DNA of 64,000 bases. Source: Planctomycetota bacterium. GTDB lineage: Bacteria; Planctomycetota; UBA1135; GCA-002686595. This document shows, piece by piece, positions 42,200-50,733 of the stretch (the stretch's first letter is position 1; each line of letters opens with the position of its first letter). The stretch covers positions 62,001 through 126,000 of the forward strand of contig JADJLZ010000001.1 in NCBI GenBank assembly GCA_016709875.1. Reading direction: 5' to 3'. Under the pieces are notes generated by a model, which searched no databases, was not told the DNA's origin, and saw nothing but the letters and a program-made list of their open reading frames with translations. Both the position numbers and the translations under genes were made by a program.

Positions 42200-42778
42200 T
42201 CAGTCTCCGCTCTGGATCGAGCCGGGGTTGTCGGTCTGCGGGTGCATCGGGTTGGAGCCAAAGTTCCTTTGGGGCGCTGGAATTGCGCCCGGGAAGCCGG
42301 AGGCCCCGTTCGTGTCTCGGAAAGGCAGGGGTCCGGGGATCGCCCCGGGCACGCGCTGCTCGTCGATCGTCTCGATCGAACGCAAGTGCCGCTGCATGCG
42401 CGCCACCACCGAATCCATCGGCAGGCGCAGATCCTCGGGACGGACGCCGCCCTCGAGCAGCACGACCAGGACCGCGCCAGGCGCCTCCTGGACGAGCAGC
42501 GTTCCGCGCGCGGCGCGCAGCACAAGGCGGCGCGGCGTGTCCCACGAGAGCGGCGCGCAGCAGCGGCCGACCTCGACCACCCAGTTGGTGGCGAGCGCCG
42601 AGAGCGCGTGGATGTCGAGACCCTGCCCGCCCTCGGGATCACCCTCGATCGGCTGCGCCTGCGCGGCGCGCGACTCGTCGGCGAGCGCGAGGTGCCAGAT
42701 CGGGACGCCGTCCGGCGTCGCGAGTGCGGTCATGCGCACACCCGGGATGCGCGCGAGCGTCTCGAGGAACTGCTTCAA
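42200..42778 (-). CDS. Second Roadblock/LC7-like protein
   Basis: 192 residues. Residues ~1-115 have the Roadblock pattern (FLETLARIPGVRMTALATPDGVPIWHL, IHALSALATNWVVEVGRC, RLVLRAARGTLLVQEAPGAVLVVLL). The C-terminal ~60 residues are Pro/Gly/Asn-rich and lack a fold. TTG 42778 is used because it overlaps the TGA of the upstream TPR-Roadblock gene (TTGA) and starts the fold exactly; no ATG fits. It ends 5 bases before the MglA-like GTPase starts, so it is probably its dedicated partner. Confidence 0.75.
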   Translation of the reverse strand: MKQFLETLARIPGVRMTALATPDGVPIWHLALADESRAAQAQPIEGDPEGGQGLDIHALSALATNWVVEVGRCCAPLSWDTPRRLVLRAARGTLLVQEAPGAVLVVLLEGGVRPEDLRLPMDSVVARMQRHLRSIETIDEQRVPGAIPGPLPFRDTNGASGFPGAIPAPQRNFGSNPMHPQTDNPGSIQSGD

Positions 42779-43869
42779 GCCTGCGGCTCCCGGCCCAGGC
42801 CCGTGAGCGAGGACAGATCCTGCAGGCCCTGTTCGAGCTTGCGCGAGAGCTGCGTGTCCTCGAGCCAAACTGCGCCCGCGCCCAGTTCGCCGGGCGCCAT
42901 CACCAGCGTCCCGAAGCTGCCTTCCAGGCGCACCTCGAGCGCCTGGCCCAGGCCGAGCTTGCGACCGGCGGTGCGCGAGGCCGAGAGGATCTCGCTCACG
43001 CCGCGCGCGGTGCGCTCCGCGGTGTAGCCGCGCGGCCCCTGCACGAGCGCTGTCTGGCCGCGCACGTAGAAGGAGGCCAGGACGCCCTTCTCGCGCGTCA
43101 ACGCCTGCAGCAGCGGGCGCACGGTCAGGCCGGCGTTCTGCGGTGCGGAGCTCTGGGCCTCCTCCGACTCGTCAGCGAAGCGGCCCGTGCGTTCGACGTC
43201 GCGCAGGCAGGCTTCGAGGTCCTTGGAGCTCGCGACCATCGAGGCCACGGTGCGGAAGCGCGCCTCGAGGTACGGATCGCCGGGGCACAGCTCGAGCAGG
43301 CGCGCGAGCACGCGCCGCGCATCGCCCCAGCCGCCCACGCGGCACAGGATCTCGAGCATCAGGCGCAGTGGGCGTTCATCGCTCGGCATCGCCTCGCGCG
43401 CGGACTGCGCCAGCTCGAGCGCGAAGCGCCCGTCCTCGCGGTTGCGGTCGACGAAATAGCGCTCGGCGCGCGCGCGGGCGCGCCAGTAGATCGAGTCGGC
43501 GCTCTTGGTGGCCTGGAACCACTCCGCGGCGAACTCCTCCGCGCGCGGGATGCGGCCGTCCTCGAGCATGATCTCGACCAGCTCGCGCCAGATCGCCGGG
43601 CGCGGGCTGCGAGCGAGTTCCTCGGTGAGCTCGCGCGTGCGTCCCTCGCGCAGAATCTGTCGCGTGCGATCGAACAGGCGCCGCAGCTCCGTGTCCTTGG
43701 GATAGGCGCGCAGGCCCTCGGTCGCGACCTCGAGTGCGTTGTCGAGCGCGCCCTGCAGCGCGTAGAGCTGCGCGAGTTCGGCGTAGTGCCGCGCGTTCGG
43801 GTCGTCCGCCAGACGCCGTGAGGCGCTGCGCACCTTGCCCGAGGCCAGCCAACGCTGGATCAAGCGCAT
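42775..43869 (-). CDS. TPR protein with a C-terminal Roadblock-like domain
   Basis: 364 residues, no signal peptide. TPR repeats fill about 20-230 (HYAELAQLYALQGALDNALEVATEGL and later pairs). The end, from about residue 245, has a Roadblock/LC7-like pattern (LLQALTREKGVLASFYVRGQTALVQG, LEVRLEGSFGTLVMAPG). It would be a third potential GTPase-binding module, tied to protein-protein repeats. It is coupled by TTGA to the second Roadblock gene. The Roadblock assignment here is weaker than for its neighbours. Confidence 0.7.
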   Translation of the reverse strand: MRLIQRWLASGKVRSASRRLADDPNARHYAELAQLYALQGALDNALEVATEGLRAYPKDTELRRLFDRTRQILREGRTRELTEELARSPRPAIWRELVEIMLEDGRIPRAEEFAAEWFQATKSADSIYWRARARAERYFVDRNREDGRFALELAQSAREAMPSDERPLRLMLEILCRVGGWGDARRVLARLLELCPGDPYLEARFRTVASMVASSKDLEACLRDVERTGRFADESEEAQSSAPQNAGLTVRPLLQALTREKGVLASFYVRGQTALVQGPRGYTAERTARGVSEILSASRTAGRKLGLGQALEVRLEGSFGTLVMAPGELGAGAVWLEDTQLSRKLEQGLQDLSSLTGLGREPQA

Positions 43870-43909
43870 GCGACACCTGCCTGCTCGAGGCGCATTCGGA
43901 GGCTGGAAC

Positions 43910-44983
43910 TCACGGCTTCTTCGCCTTCCAGGCCTCGATGGCTCCGATGTCCGCGAGCACGCGCCCGCGCTGGTCCCAGTGTTCCCCGCCCAGTTCGAGC
44001 GACTTGCGCAGGTCCACCAGCGCGTCCTCGAAGCGCCCGTTCTTGACGCTCATCATCGCGCGCACGCGAACGTCCTCGGCATCCTGCATGCGCTCCTTCT
44101 TCTGGAGCACGGCGGCGCGCGCGGCGCGTGCGGCCTCGTCCTGGCTGCGCACGATCTGGCCGCGCAGCTGGTCGCGTTCGCGCAGCGCGGTCAGCATCCC
44201 GAACCACACGTGCTCGTCGGCCAGCAGCGTCTCGACTCCTTCGAGGCGCGACTGCTGCGAGACGAGGTTTCCGGCCAGCGCCTGCGGCAGCGCGTCCCAG
44301 CGCTCGCGCACGTGCTGCTCGCGCAGCACCAGCGTATAGCCGAGGAAGCCCACGATCGACATCGAGAGCACGATCTTGGCCACCGTCATGCGACGTTCGC
44401 GGCGACTCTGGTCCTCGCGGCGCAGATCGCGGATCATGCGCGCGACGTCGAAGCGGTCGCGGTCCAGGCGCAGGATCGCCTGCAGGTGCTTGACGGCCTC
44501 GCGCCGGCGGCCGCGGTGGATGCACTTGTCCGCGTCGCGCAGCAGGGCCTCGATGGTGGCCACGCGCTCGGCCACGCTGGAGTCCTCTTCGAGCGTGGCC
44601 TCGGCATCCTTCGTGCCCTGCGGCAGGCTCGCGGCGAGCATCTCCAGCATCTGCTGCGCGCGCTCGCTCTGTCCCGAGCGCTCGAGCACCACCGCCAGGC
44701 GGCGTGCCTCGGTCTCGAGCGAGATGCCGTGGCGCGCCAGGATGCGCGGGTGCGCCAGTCCGAGGATGATCAGCGACTCGAGTCCGCGCAGGTCCTGCGG
44801 GTTCTGCGAGAGTTCACTGAAGAGTGCGCGCGCAAAAGCTTCGGCGGTGCGTTCGTCGAACTCGACGGCGGCGCGCTCCATGCTCGTGCGCAGCGAGCGC
44901 ACGGGCACGCCTCCCATGCCGCCGGTGATGGCGGTGATGACGTCTTCGACGAACAACGGGCGATCGGTGGAGGTCGGTCCCAA
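43910..44983 (-). CDS. Membrane-anchored TPR-like protein, first gene of the MglA cluster
   Basis: 357 residues. A helical cytoplasmic N-terminal part with TPR-like segments (to about 200), one transmembrane helix at about 204-225 (VAKIVLSMSIVGFLGYTLVL), then a coiled, charged region and a last TPR pair (RAMMSVKNGRFEDALVDLRKSLEL). TTG 44983 is chosen because the reading frame upstream crosses the terminator of the preceding gene, and GGGA lies 8-10 bases ahead of it. It lies 40 bases before the TPR-Roadblock gene and may be the membrane dock of the MglA system. Confidence 0.7.
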   Translation of the reverse strand: MGPTSTDRPLFVEDVITAITGGMGGVPVRSLRTSMERAAVEFDERTAEAFARALFSELSQNPQDLRGLESLIILGLAHPRILARHGISLETEARRLAVVLERSGQSERAQQMLEMLAASLPQGTKDAEATLEEDSSVAERVATIEALLRDADKCIHRGRRREAVKHLQAILRLDRDRFDVARMIRDLRREDQSRRERRMTVAKIVLSMSIVGFLGYTLVLREQHVRERWDALPQALAGNLVSQQSRLEGVETLLADEHVWFGMLTALRERDQLRGQIVRSQDEAARAARAAVLQKKERMQDAEDVRVRAMMSVKNGRFEDALVDLRKSLELGGEHWDQRGRVLADIGAIEAWKAKKP

Positions 44984-45065
44984 GGGGATGTCCCTGCCCC
45001 GGAGGGGCGGGTCGTGGCGAGTTCGTATCGGGCTCTGCGGCCCCGCTCCTGAAGTCCGGCCCGTG

Positions 45066-45099
45066 AAAACAGCCAGGCCCCGCTCGCGCGGGGCCTGGC
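45066..45099 (-). terminator. Intrinsic terminator after the Ig-like lipoprotein gene
   Basis: A 12-bp perfect stem (CCAGGCCCCGC/GCGGGGCCTGG plus one G-C pair) with a 4-base loop, followed in the minus-strand transcript by CUGUUUUC. It lies 30 bases after the stop of the large lipoprotein gene and separates it from the MglA cluster. Confidence 0.8.
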
Positions 45100-45129
45100 C
45101 GGGGGACGAATCCGGAGCGGGCAGGTCTT

Positions 45130-48100
45130 TCACTCCAGCGGGTCGACGCTCAGGCTGCCGCCGACGGCATTGCCGGCGGGGTCGACGACCCCGGCCAGCG
45201 TGACCTGTTCGCTCGTCCCGAGCGGGGCGGCGAAGACCACGCGGTAGTGCTTGTCCGAGAGGCGCAGCACGGAGCTCACGCTGCCGCTGCCGCTCGCGCC
45301 CCAGTTCAGGATCGAGCCGGGGCCGCTCGTGCTGACGTCCTCGTCGAAGCCGATGTCCAGCGTGGCACCGCTCGCGTCCGCCATCCAGTTGACGTAGGCG
45401 CTCGCGATCGTGGGCGCGGTCGTGTCGCCGCTCACAGCGCCGGTGGTGGCGACGGGCGCCGCCATCGCGTTGCCGGCCACGTCCTGCACGCCGCTGATCG
45501 TCACGTGTACGCTGGCGGCAGAGTCGAGCTCCTGGCCGCTGGCGAGCACGAAGCGCGCGGTGTTGGTCGTCGAGCTGTAGCTCGAGGTGACCCCCTGGAG
45601 CGAGATCGTGGTGCCGTTGCTCGTGATCACGTAGTTGGCCGGGTTGAGCGCCGAGTTCGACTTGACCGGCTCGCTGAACGTGATGCTGACCACGTCGCCG
45701 CCGTAGCCGCTGGTCGCGATGCCGGCGACCGAGGAGACGAGCGGGCCAGTGCTGTCGGCCGACTGCACGCTGCGCGTGTAGACGCCGCTCGCGTTGTGCG
45801 CGAGGTCGGTGCCCGAGACGTCCAGCGTGTCGCCCGGCGCCGGCGTGACGCCGAAGGTGGCGCGCACGACGCGCGGTCCGACGAGCGCCGCCGAGCTGGC
45901 GAGGTTGCCGCCGTTCAGGTCGTAGTTCGCGAGCACGACCGCGTCGGTCGTGTTGAGTGCTTCGTTGAACTCGATCAGCAGCGAATCGTCGGTCGAGGGA
46001 TCGACGCGCACACTGCTGACGCCCACGCTGGGAGCCACGAGGTCGCCCGCGAGCGCCTGCGTGAGGAGCGCGGTGCTGCCGCTGATCGCGACGCCCTGCG
46101 CCGAGTACAGGCCCGTGGCGCTGATGCTGAAGGTGTCGCTCGTGTCGAGGTTGCTCGTGCCGGTGCCCGCGAGCGTGATCGTGACCGTCGCGTCGCCGTC
46201 GAAGCTCGCGGTCGCACGGCCGAGGCCGACCGCCCCGGTGTTGGTCATGGCCAGTGTGTAGTGCGTCACGTCGGTGACGCCGAAGGCGCTCATGCTGCGG
46301 TCGAAGGTCAGCACCAGCGTGTCGTTGGACTCGCCGCTGACCGTCGTCCCGACGGCCGAGAGCAGCGTCGGAGCGCTGCTGTCCTCATTCGAGAGCGCGT
46401 GCGCGAGCACCGGGTAGAGCGGGTTGCCCGCCAGGTCGCTCACGCCGATCAGGTCGAGCGTGTCGCTCGGATCGACCGTCAGGCCGAAGGACAGGCGCAC
46501 GGAGAGCCCGTTCGTGAGCACGCTCGCCGCGGTGGCGCTGCCGCGCAGGCCGCCCAGGCTGTCGCGCAGCAGGAAACGCGTGCCGGTCGGGTTGGTCGAG
46601 ACGTCGTAGAGGTTGTCCAGCTGCGCGCAGGGCTCGCTGAACGTCACCACGACCTCGTCCGCGACCACGCTGTCGATGTAGGCGTCGGCCACGGTCGGCG
46701 AGGTGGTCTCGGCGGTCACGCTGCCGCTGTTCGCGCTGCTGGAGATCGCGTTGTAGGCGATGTCGTGCACGCCGCTGAACGCGACCGAGAAGTCGTCGCC
46801 GTTCTGCAGGTTCGCGTCGCTCGCTTCGAGGGTCAGCGTCGCCTTGTGGGTGTTGCTGTCGTAGACGACCGAGCTCGGCGTGAGGTTCAGGCCGCTGCCG
46901 ATGGGCGATTCGACCGTCCAGGTCGAGGTGTCCACCAGCTCGGGCTCGTACATCGCGTCGTCGAAGTTCACGACGAGCGTGTCGTTGCCCGCGCCCGCGA
47001 GCGCATTGGCCGAGAAGCTCGTGGCGCTCGGGGCGGTCGTGTCGGTCGAGGCGCCCACGTTCTGCGAGAAGCTCATCGTGTTGCCCGCGAGGTCGCTCAT
47101 CGAGCTGCACACGATGCCGTCGATGGTCGGAACCAGCGGCGCGTCGAAGACCAGGCGCACGACGGTCGCGCTCTGCTGCAGCGTCGCGGAGAGCAGGTTC
47201 TGCGTGCCCGCGGAGGCCCAGTTGGCGAGGTTCTCGGCCTCGCTCTGGTCGACGTCCTCGTCGAAGCTCACATCGACGGTGGAGCCGGTCGTGTCGACGC
47301 TGCGGTTCTGCACGATGCTCGAGACGCTGGGCGCGGTCGCGTCGCCGGCCACGGTCTGGAAGTCGCCCAGGCCGCTGTACACGCCGTCCACGTCGACCAC
47401 GTTGGTGGCCGCGATCGTGAAGCTCTGGCCGTTCTGCAGGTTGAAATCGAGCGTGATCGTCGTCGTCTGCGTGGCCAGGTCGTACTCGAAGGTCTGCGTC
47501 GAGAGGTCGATCAGGTTGCCCGCGACGTGCAGCGTCCAGTTGTTGAAATCCTCGGCCGAATCCGGGTCGAAAGGCACGTCGGTGATGAACGTGATGTAGT
47601 CGTTTCCGCCGTTGGGCACGGTCACCGCCTCGGCCGGCTGCGTGAGCGCGTTGCTCATCGGGCTGGGCTGCGTGATCGCCTGGGTCGTGTCGGGGAACTC
47701 GAGGCCGTGCGCGTCGTAGAGCCCGTTCAGGTCGATCGTGTCCAGACCCGGGACGATCGGGTTGTTGAAGGTCACGCGCACGACCGTCTCGGAGAGCGCC
47801 TCGGCGCTGATCGCGAGGTCGGGCCCCGTTCCGGCGTAGCGGCCGAGTTGCGTGAAGACGAGCGGGCTCATGCTCTCGTCGAAGGTGAAGTCGATCACGC
47901 GGCCGGCGATGTCCTCGGTGAGGTTCTGCTCGGCCGAGACCAGCGTCGGCGCGGTGGCGTCGCCGCTGCCCGTGCCGTCGACGCCCGTCGCGTCGACCGC
48001 GGTCTCGGAGACGGCCGTGACGCCCGTGGCCGCGAGCGTGAAGTCGGGCCAGACGTTCGCGCCCGTGCCCAGGTTCATCGTCAGCGACTGCGTGCCCGCG

Positions 48101-48636
48101 TCGAAGCTCAGCGTCGAACCCGTGAGGTCAAAGGTGAAGCTGCCCGCGCTGAGCGTCCAGTTGGCTGTGTCCTCCGCCGTTGCGGGCACGATGTTCGTGC
48201 CGGCGAACTGCACCACGATCACGTCCGCCCCCAGGCCCGTGTTCATGTCGGCGCTCGTGATCGTGAAGGTCGGCGCGCTCGCGTCCGAGCTCGTCACGGC
48301 GTGCTGCGCCGTGCTGATGCCCGAGAGCCCCGTGACCGCGACCGTGTCGGCCGGCGAGACGCGCGCGTCCCAGGTCACGGTCGCGACCGAGTCGACGACC
48401 TGCACGTCGGTCGCCAGCTGGCCGCCCGAGGCGCTGAAATTCGCCGTCGTGGCGCTGCCCAGTCCGCCCGTGCCGTGGAGCGTGATCACCGTCACCAGGC
48501 CGTCGGGATCCTGCGCGAGGTCCTGCACGGCGGTCTGGATGGAGTTCATGCTGCTGGAGCTCCCTGCGGAGCAGCCGGCGAAGACCAACGCGGCGAGCAG
48601 GACGAAACAGGTACCCAGGTGCTTCCCAAGACTCAT
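45130..48636 (-). CDS. Very large lipoprotein with repeated Ig-like domains
   Basis: 1168 residues. Lipoprotein signal with AALVFAGC-SAG. The rest is a chain of about ten Ig-like units of the SbsA/Big_5 kind, each beginning APT/APS or STGP and holding phrases such as VTFSEPV, FDEDVD and DTLDLNGL or DTLDVSGT. Very low in Lys and Cys, rich in Ser, Thr, Asp, Ala. It probably extends from the outer membrane as an adhesin or surface-layer-like protein. CGAGGA lies 9 bases before ATG 48636. It ends in its own terminator. Confidence 0.85.
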   Translation of the reverse strand: MSLGKHLGTCFVLLAALVFAGCSAGSSSSMNSIQTAVQDLAQDPDGLVTVITLHGTGGLGSATTANFSASGGQLATDVQVVDSVATVTWDARVSPADTVAVTGLSGISTAQHAVTSSDASAPTFTITSADMNTGLGADVIVVQFAGTNIVPATAEDTANWTLSAGSFTFDLTGSTLSFDAGTQSLTMNLGTGANVWPDFTLAATGVTAVSETAVDATGVDGTGSGDATAPTLVSAEQNLTEDIAGRVIDFTFDESMSPLVFTQLGRYAGTGPDLAISAEALSETVVRVTFNNPIVPGLDTIDLNGLYDAHGLEFPDTTQAITQPSPMSNALTQPAEAVTVPNGGNDYITFITDVPFDPDSAEDFNNWTLHVAGNLIDLSTQTFEYDLATQTTTITLDFNLQNGQSFTIAATNVVDVDGVYSGLGDFQTVAGDATAPSVSSIVQNRSVDTTGSTVDVSFDEDVDQSEAENLANWASAGTQNLLSATLQQSATVVRLVFDAPLVPTIDGIVCSSMSDLAGNTMSFSQNVGASTDTTAPSATSFSANALAGAGNDTLVVNFDDAMYEPELVDTSTWTVESPIGSGLNLTPSSVVYDSNTHKATLTLEASDANLQNGDDFSVAFSGVHDIAYNAISSSANSGSVTAETTSPTVADAYIDSVVADEVVVTFSEPCAQLDNLYDVSTNPTGTRFLLRDSLGGLRGSATAASVLTNGLSVRLSFGLTVDPSDTLDLIGVSDLAGNPLYPVLAHALSNEDSSAPTLLSAVGTTVSGESNDTLVLTFDRSMSAFGVTDVTHYTLAMTNTGAVGLGRATASFDGDATVTITLAGTGTSNLDTSDTFSISATGLYSAQGVAISGSTALLTQALAGDLVAPSVGVSSVRVDPSTDDSLLIEFNEALNTTDAVVLANYDLNGGNLASSAALVGPRVVRATFGVTPAPGDTLDVSGTDLAHNASGVYTRSVQSADSTGPLVSSVAGIATSGYGGDVVSITFSEPVKSNSALNPANYVITSNGTTISLQGVTSSYSSTTNTARFVLASGQELDSAASVHVTISGVQDVAGNAMAAPVATTGAVSGDTTAPTIASAYVNWMADASGATLDIGFDEDVSTSGPGSILNWGASGSGSVSSVLRLSDKHYRVVFAAPLGTSEQVTLAGVVDPAGNAVGGSLSVDPLE

Positions 48637-48685
48637 GACGGGGGATCCTCGGACGTGCGGCCGACGGGGAGTCGGCGGGGCGTGG

Positions 48686-48748
48686 ATGGACTGCGGGGAT
48701 CCGCGGGCCGATGAGCCCGCGAACTGCCGACGCTATCGGGCAGTCCAT
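48686..48748. promoter_or_regulatory. Nested inverted repeats upstream of the Ig-like lipoprotein gene
   Basis: An outer 9-bp perfect repeat (ATGGACTGC at 48686-48694, GCAGTCCAT at 48740-48748) encloses an inner 7-bp perfect repeat (CGCGGGC at 48702-48708, GCCCGCG at 48715-48721). It lies 50-112 bases before ATG 48636 and 81 bases after the stop of the upstream gene, so it could be a leader structure or that gene's terminator. Confidence 0.4.
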
Positions 48749-48828
48749 GCGCCGCTCTTGAGCGCGAGCGCGGGTTCAGCCGTGCACGAGCGCGGAAACG
48801 GAAAGCGCTTCCGTGTCCTGAGGGCGGG

Positions 48829-50433
48829 TCAGAGCACCAGCGCGTCGACGCGGGTGCGGCCCAGGTGCAGCAGGCCGCCCGCGCGCCAGGCCGCCTGGAA
48901 GTGCCGCTCGCTGCCGATCAGCAGCGGATTCGCGGGGACAGGCAGCGTGAAATCGGCGCGGCCGTCCGCGGCGGCCTTGGCCAGGCGCACGCGCAGACCC
49001 TGGCGCACGAGCAGCAGTTCGCCCAGCGCGCGCGGGAACACGAGCGGCACGGAGCTCGGCTGGCCCTCGAGCAGGAACAGCGCCCCCGCACCCGGCCGAT
49101 GCGCGGCGAGCGGCAGCGGGCTGCCCACGCGCGCCTGCGCCAGCTGCGCGAGCTCGCGCTCGCCCGTGTCGTACAGGCGCACGCCGCCGAGCGAGCCGAA
49201 GACGTTCGCGTGCACGAGCTTGTATCCGACCGCGAGGCGTTCGCCGCGCGCGTCGAGCGCGAGGCCCTGCGCGCTGCCCGGCAGGTTGGCGGACAGCAGC
49301 ACACCGCCCGTGCGCGCGACGAGCAGCAGCTCGGGCGCCCCCGAGCCGTCGCCCCACAGGCCGAAGGCCGCGCGTTCGCCGTCCTCCGAGAGCGCCAGCG
49401 CCTCGGGCAGGTTCTGCAGACCACCGGGGGTCCCCGGCTGGTACTTCTCCCACAGCGTCGTTCCCGCGCTCGTGTCGAGGAGCTGCAGGCGCACAGCGGT
49501 GCCGTTCTGCGCGTTCCACCAGCCCAGCGCGAGGCTGCGGCCGTCGCGCGAGAGCCCGGCGCGCGCGGCGAGCTCGCCCGTCGCGGCCGGATGCGACCAG
49601 CGCAGCGCGTAGCCGCCGCCGGCGGCCGCTTCGAAGAGCCTCAGCTCGCCCGAGCCGCCGAGCGCGCACAGCCCGCCGTCCCCGTCGAGCGCCAACGCGT
49701 GCGTCGAGGTGGCGAGCGCCTCGTGGTGGCGCGTCACGAGCTGTGCGTCGAGCAGGTAGAAGTCCAGACCCGCGGCGAGCGCCAGGCGCGATCCGTCGGC
49801 GGAGAGCGCGAGCTCGTCGAGCGCCAGCGCGGGGAAGCGGCGCCGCACGAGCAGCGCACCGCTTGAACCCTCGAGCAGGTCCAGCTGCACCTCGAGCAGC
49901 GCCGAGTCCCAGACCGCGAGCGCGACGCGCTCTCCCGCGGCGTCGCAGGCGATGCGCGCGGGGCCGTTGGTCACGAAGCCCGCGTCGTGCGACCAGGCGC
50001 TCGCGCCGTTGCCCGACTGCAAGGCCGGGTCGCGCCGCGCGCAGAGCGTGCTGCGGTGTGCGCTGTCGGGCGCCGGCAGCTGCGTCAGCGCGAAGAAGGC
50101 GCTCGCCTCGCTCCCCGCGCACACCGCCAAGGCGCCCAGCGTGTTCGCGACGCTGTCGTCGCGCTGCAGCGCCGGCTGCGTGCCGCTGCCGGCGACGGGG
50201 ACGAGCTCGAGGTGGCGGTTGCCGCTGGGTGCTGCGAGCCAGACCTCGTTCGCGTGCGCTCCGAGCGCGAGCGCGCGCGGGATCCAAGGATCGCCGGCGT
50301 CGGCCTCGCGGGTCCAGCGCAGGCCGGGCTGGAAGGGGTCCTGGGCGGCGGCAGGCAGGGCCAGGAGGAGCATCGACAGGCCTGCGGGGAGGCCGGGGAG
50401 GGCCTTCCGGCGGGGAACGGAGGGTGGCTGCAC
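48829..50433 (-). CDS. Exported beta-propeller-like protein
   Basis: 534 residues. A signal peptide (about 1-31, ending LPAAAQ-DP) is followed by repeated four-strand segments with phrases such as LALSEDGERAAFGLWG, LALDARGERLAVGYK and LALSADGSRLALAAG, the pattern of WD40/YVTN-like blades (6-8 of them). No catalytic motif. GTG 50433 is chosen because it opens the signal peptide and lies before the divergent riboswitch; a longer start would run into it. Related exported propellers bind proteins or sugars. Confidence 0.7.
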   Translation of the reverse strand: MQPPSVPRRKALPGLPAGLSMLLLALPAAAQDPFQPGLRWTREADAGDPWIPRALALGAHANEVWLAAPSGNRHLELVPVAGSGTQPALQRDDSVANTLGALAVCAGSEASAFFALTQLPAPDSAHRSTLCARRDPALQSGNGASAWSHDAGFVTNGPARIACDAAGERVALAVWDSALLEVQLDLLEGSSGALLVRRRFPALALDELALSADGSRLALAAGLDFYLLDAQLVTRHHEALATSTHALALDGDGGLCALGGSGELRLFEAAAGGGYALRWSHPAATGELAARAGLSRDGRSLALGWWNAQNGTAVRLQLLDTSAGTTLWEKYQPGTPGGLQNLPEALALSEDGERAAFGLWGDGSGAPELLLVARTGGVLLSANLPGSAQGLALDARGERLAVGYKLVHANVFGSLGGVRLYDTGERELAQLAQARVGSPLPLAAHRPGAGALFLLEGQPSSVPLVFPRALGELLLVRQGLRVRLAKAAADGRADFTLPVPANPLLIGSERHFQAAWRAGGLLHLGRTRVDALVL

Positions 50434-50526
50434 TCCCAAATCTACCCCGCCCCGGACGGGCCGGACGGACGGGCTTGGCGGCGCCCCCCGGATGCAATAG
50501 AGTCTGCGCCCCGCACAACTTGAAAC

Positions 50527-50623
50527 CCAGGTCCATGGAGAGCTCCCGGCGCAACCGGGACGCCGAAGGGGCAAGCGCTGGAAGCCAGCGCGAAACTCTC
50601 AGGTACTAAGGACACGGACCTGG
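50527..50623 (+). ncRNA. Glycine riboswitch, single aptamer
   Basis: Consensus elements are clear: P1 of 8 bp (CCAGGTCC/GGACCTGG), then GGAGAG, a P2 hairpin (CTCCCGG...), the conserved GCCGAAGGGGCAA core, a P3 hairpin, and AACTCTCAGGTACTAAGGACA. Only one aptamer is present rather than the usual tandem. It lies 111 bases upstream of gcvT in the same direction, followed by a terminator, so binding of glycine should turn on the cleavage operon. Confidence 0.95.
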
Positions 50624-50640
50624 TGGACTCTCCTGAACTC

Positions 50641-50664
50641 GCTCCACGCGCATCGGCGTGGAGC
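50641..50664 (+). promoter_or_regulatory. Hairpin between glycine aptamer and terminator
   Basis: GCTCCACGC and GCGTGGAGC form a perfect 9-bp stem with a 6-base loop. It lies between P1 and the terminator and is a candidate for the switching (antiterminator or spacer) part of the expression platform. Confidence 0.5.
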
Positions 50665-50666
50665 CC

Positions 50667-50714
50667 CGACGACAGGGGCGCACGGCACGAGCCAGAGCGC
50701 CCCTGTGTCGTTTT
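50667..50714 (+). terminator. Riboswitch-controlled terminator upstream of gcvT
   Basis: CGAC-G-ACAGGGGCGC pairs with GCGCCCCTGT-GTCG (14 bp, one bulged G) around a 15-base loop and is followed directly by TTTTC. It ends 20 bases before the gcvT start. It fits a transcription-termination expression platform for the glycine aptamer. Confidence 0.75.
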
Positions 50715-50733
50715 CAAGGCGGTCGAGCCAAGT

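Noticed and set aside
44984..45133. Longer start (ATG 45133) for the membrane TPR protein of the MglA cluster
   Set aside because: It would overlap the stop of the lipoprotein gene and span its intrinsic terminator; the extra residues look non-conserved.
45247..48714. Open frame of over 1100 codons on the plus strand opposite the Ig-like lipoprotein gene
   Set aside because: Arg/Val/Gly-rich shadow produced by high GC at third positions; no domain and no signal. The minus-strand frame has lipobox, repeats and terminator.
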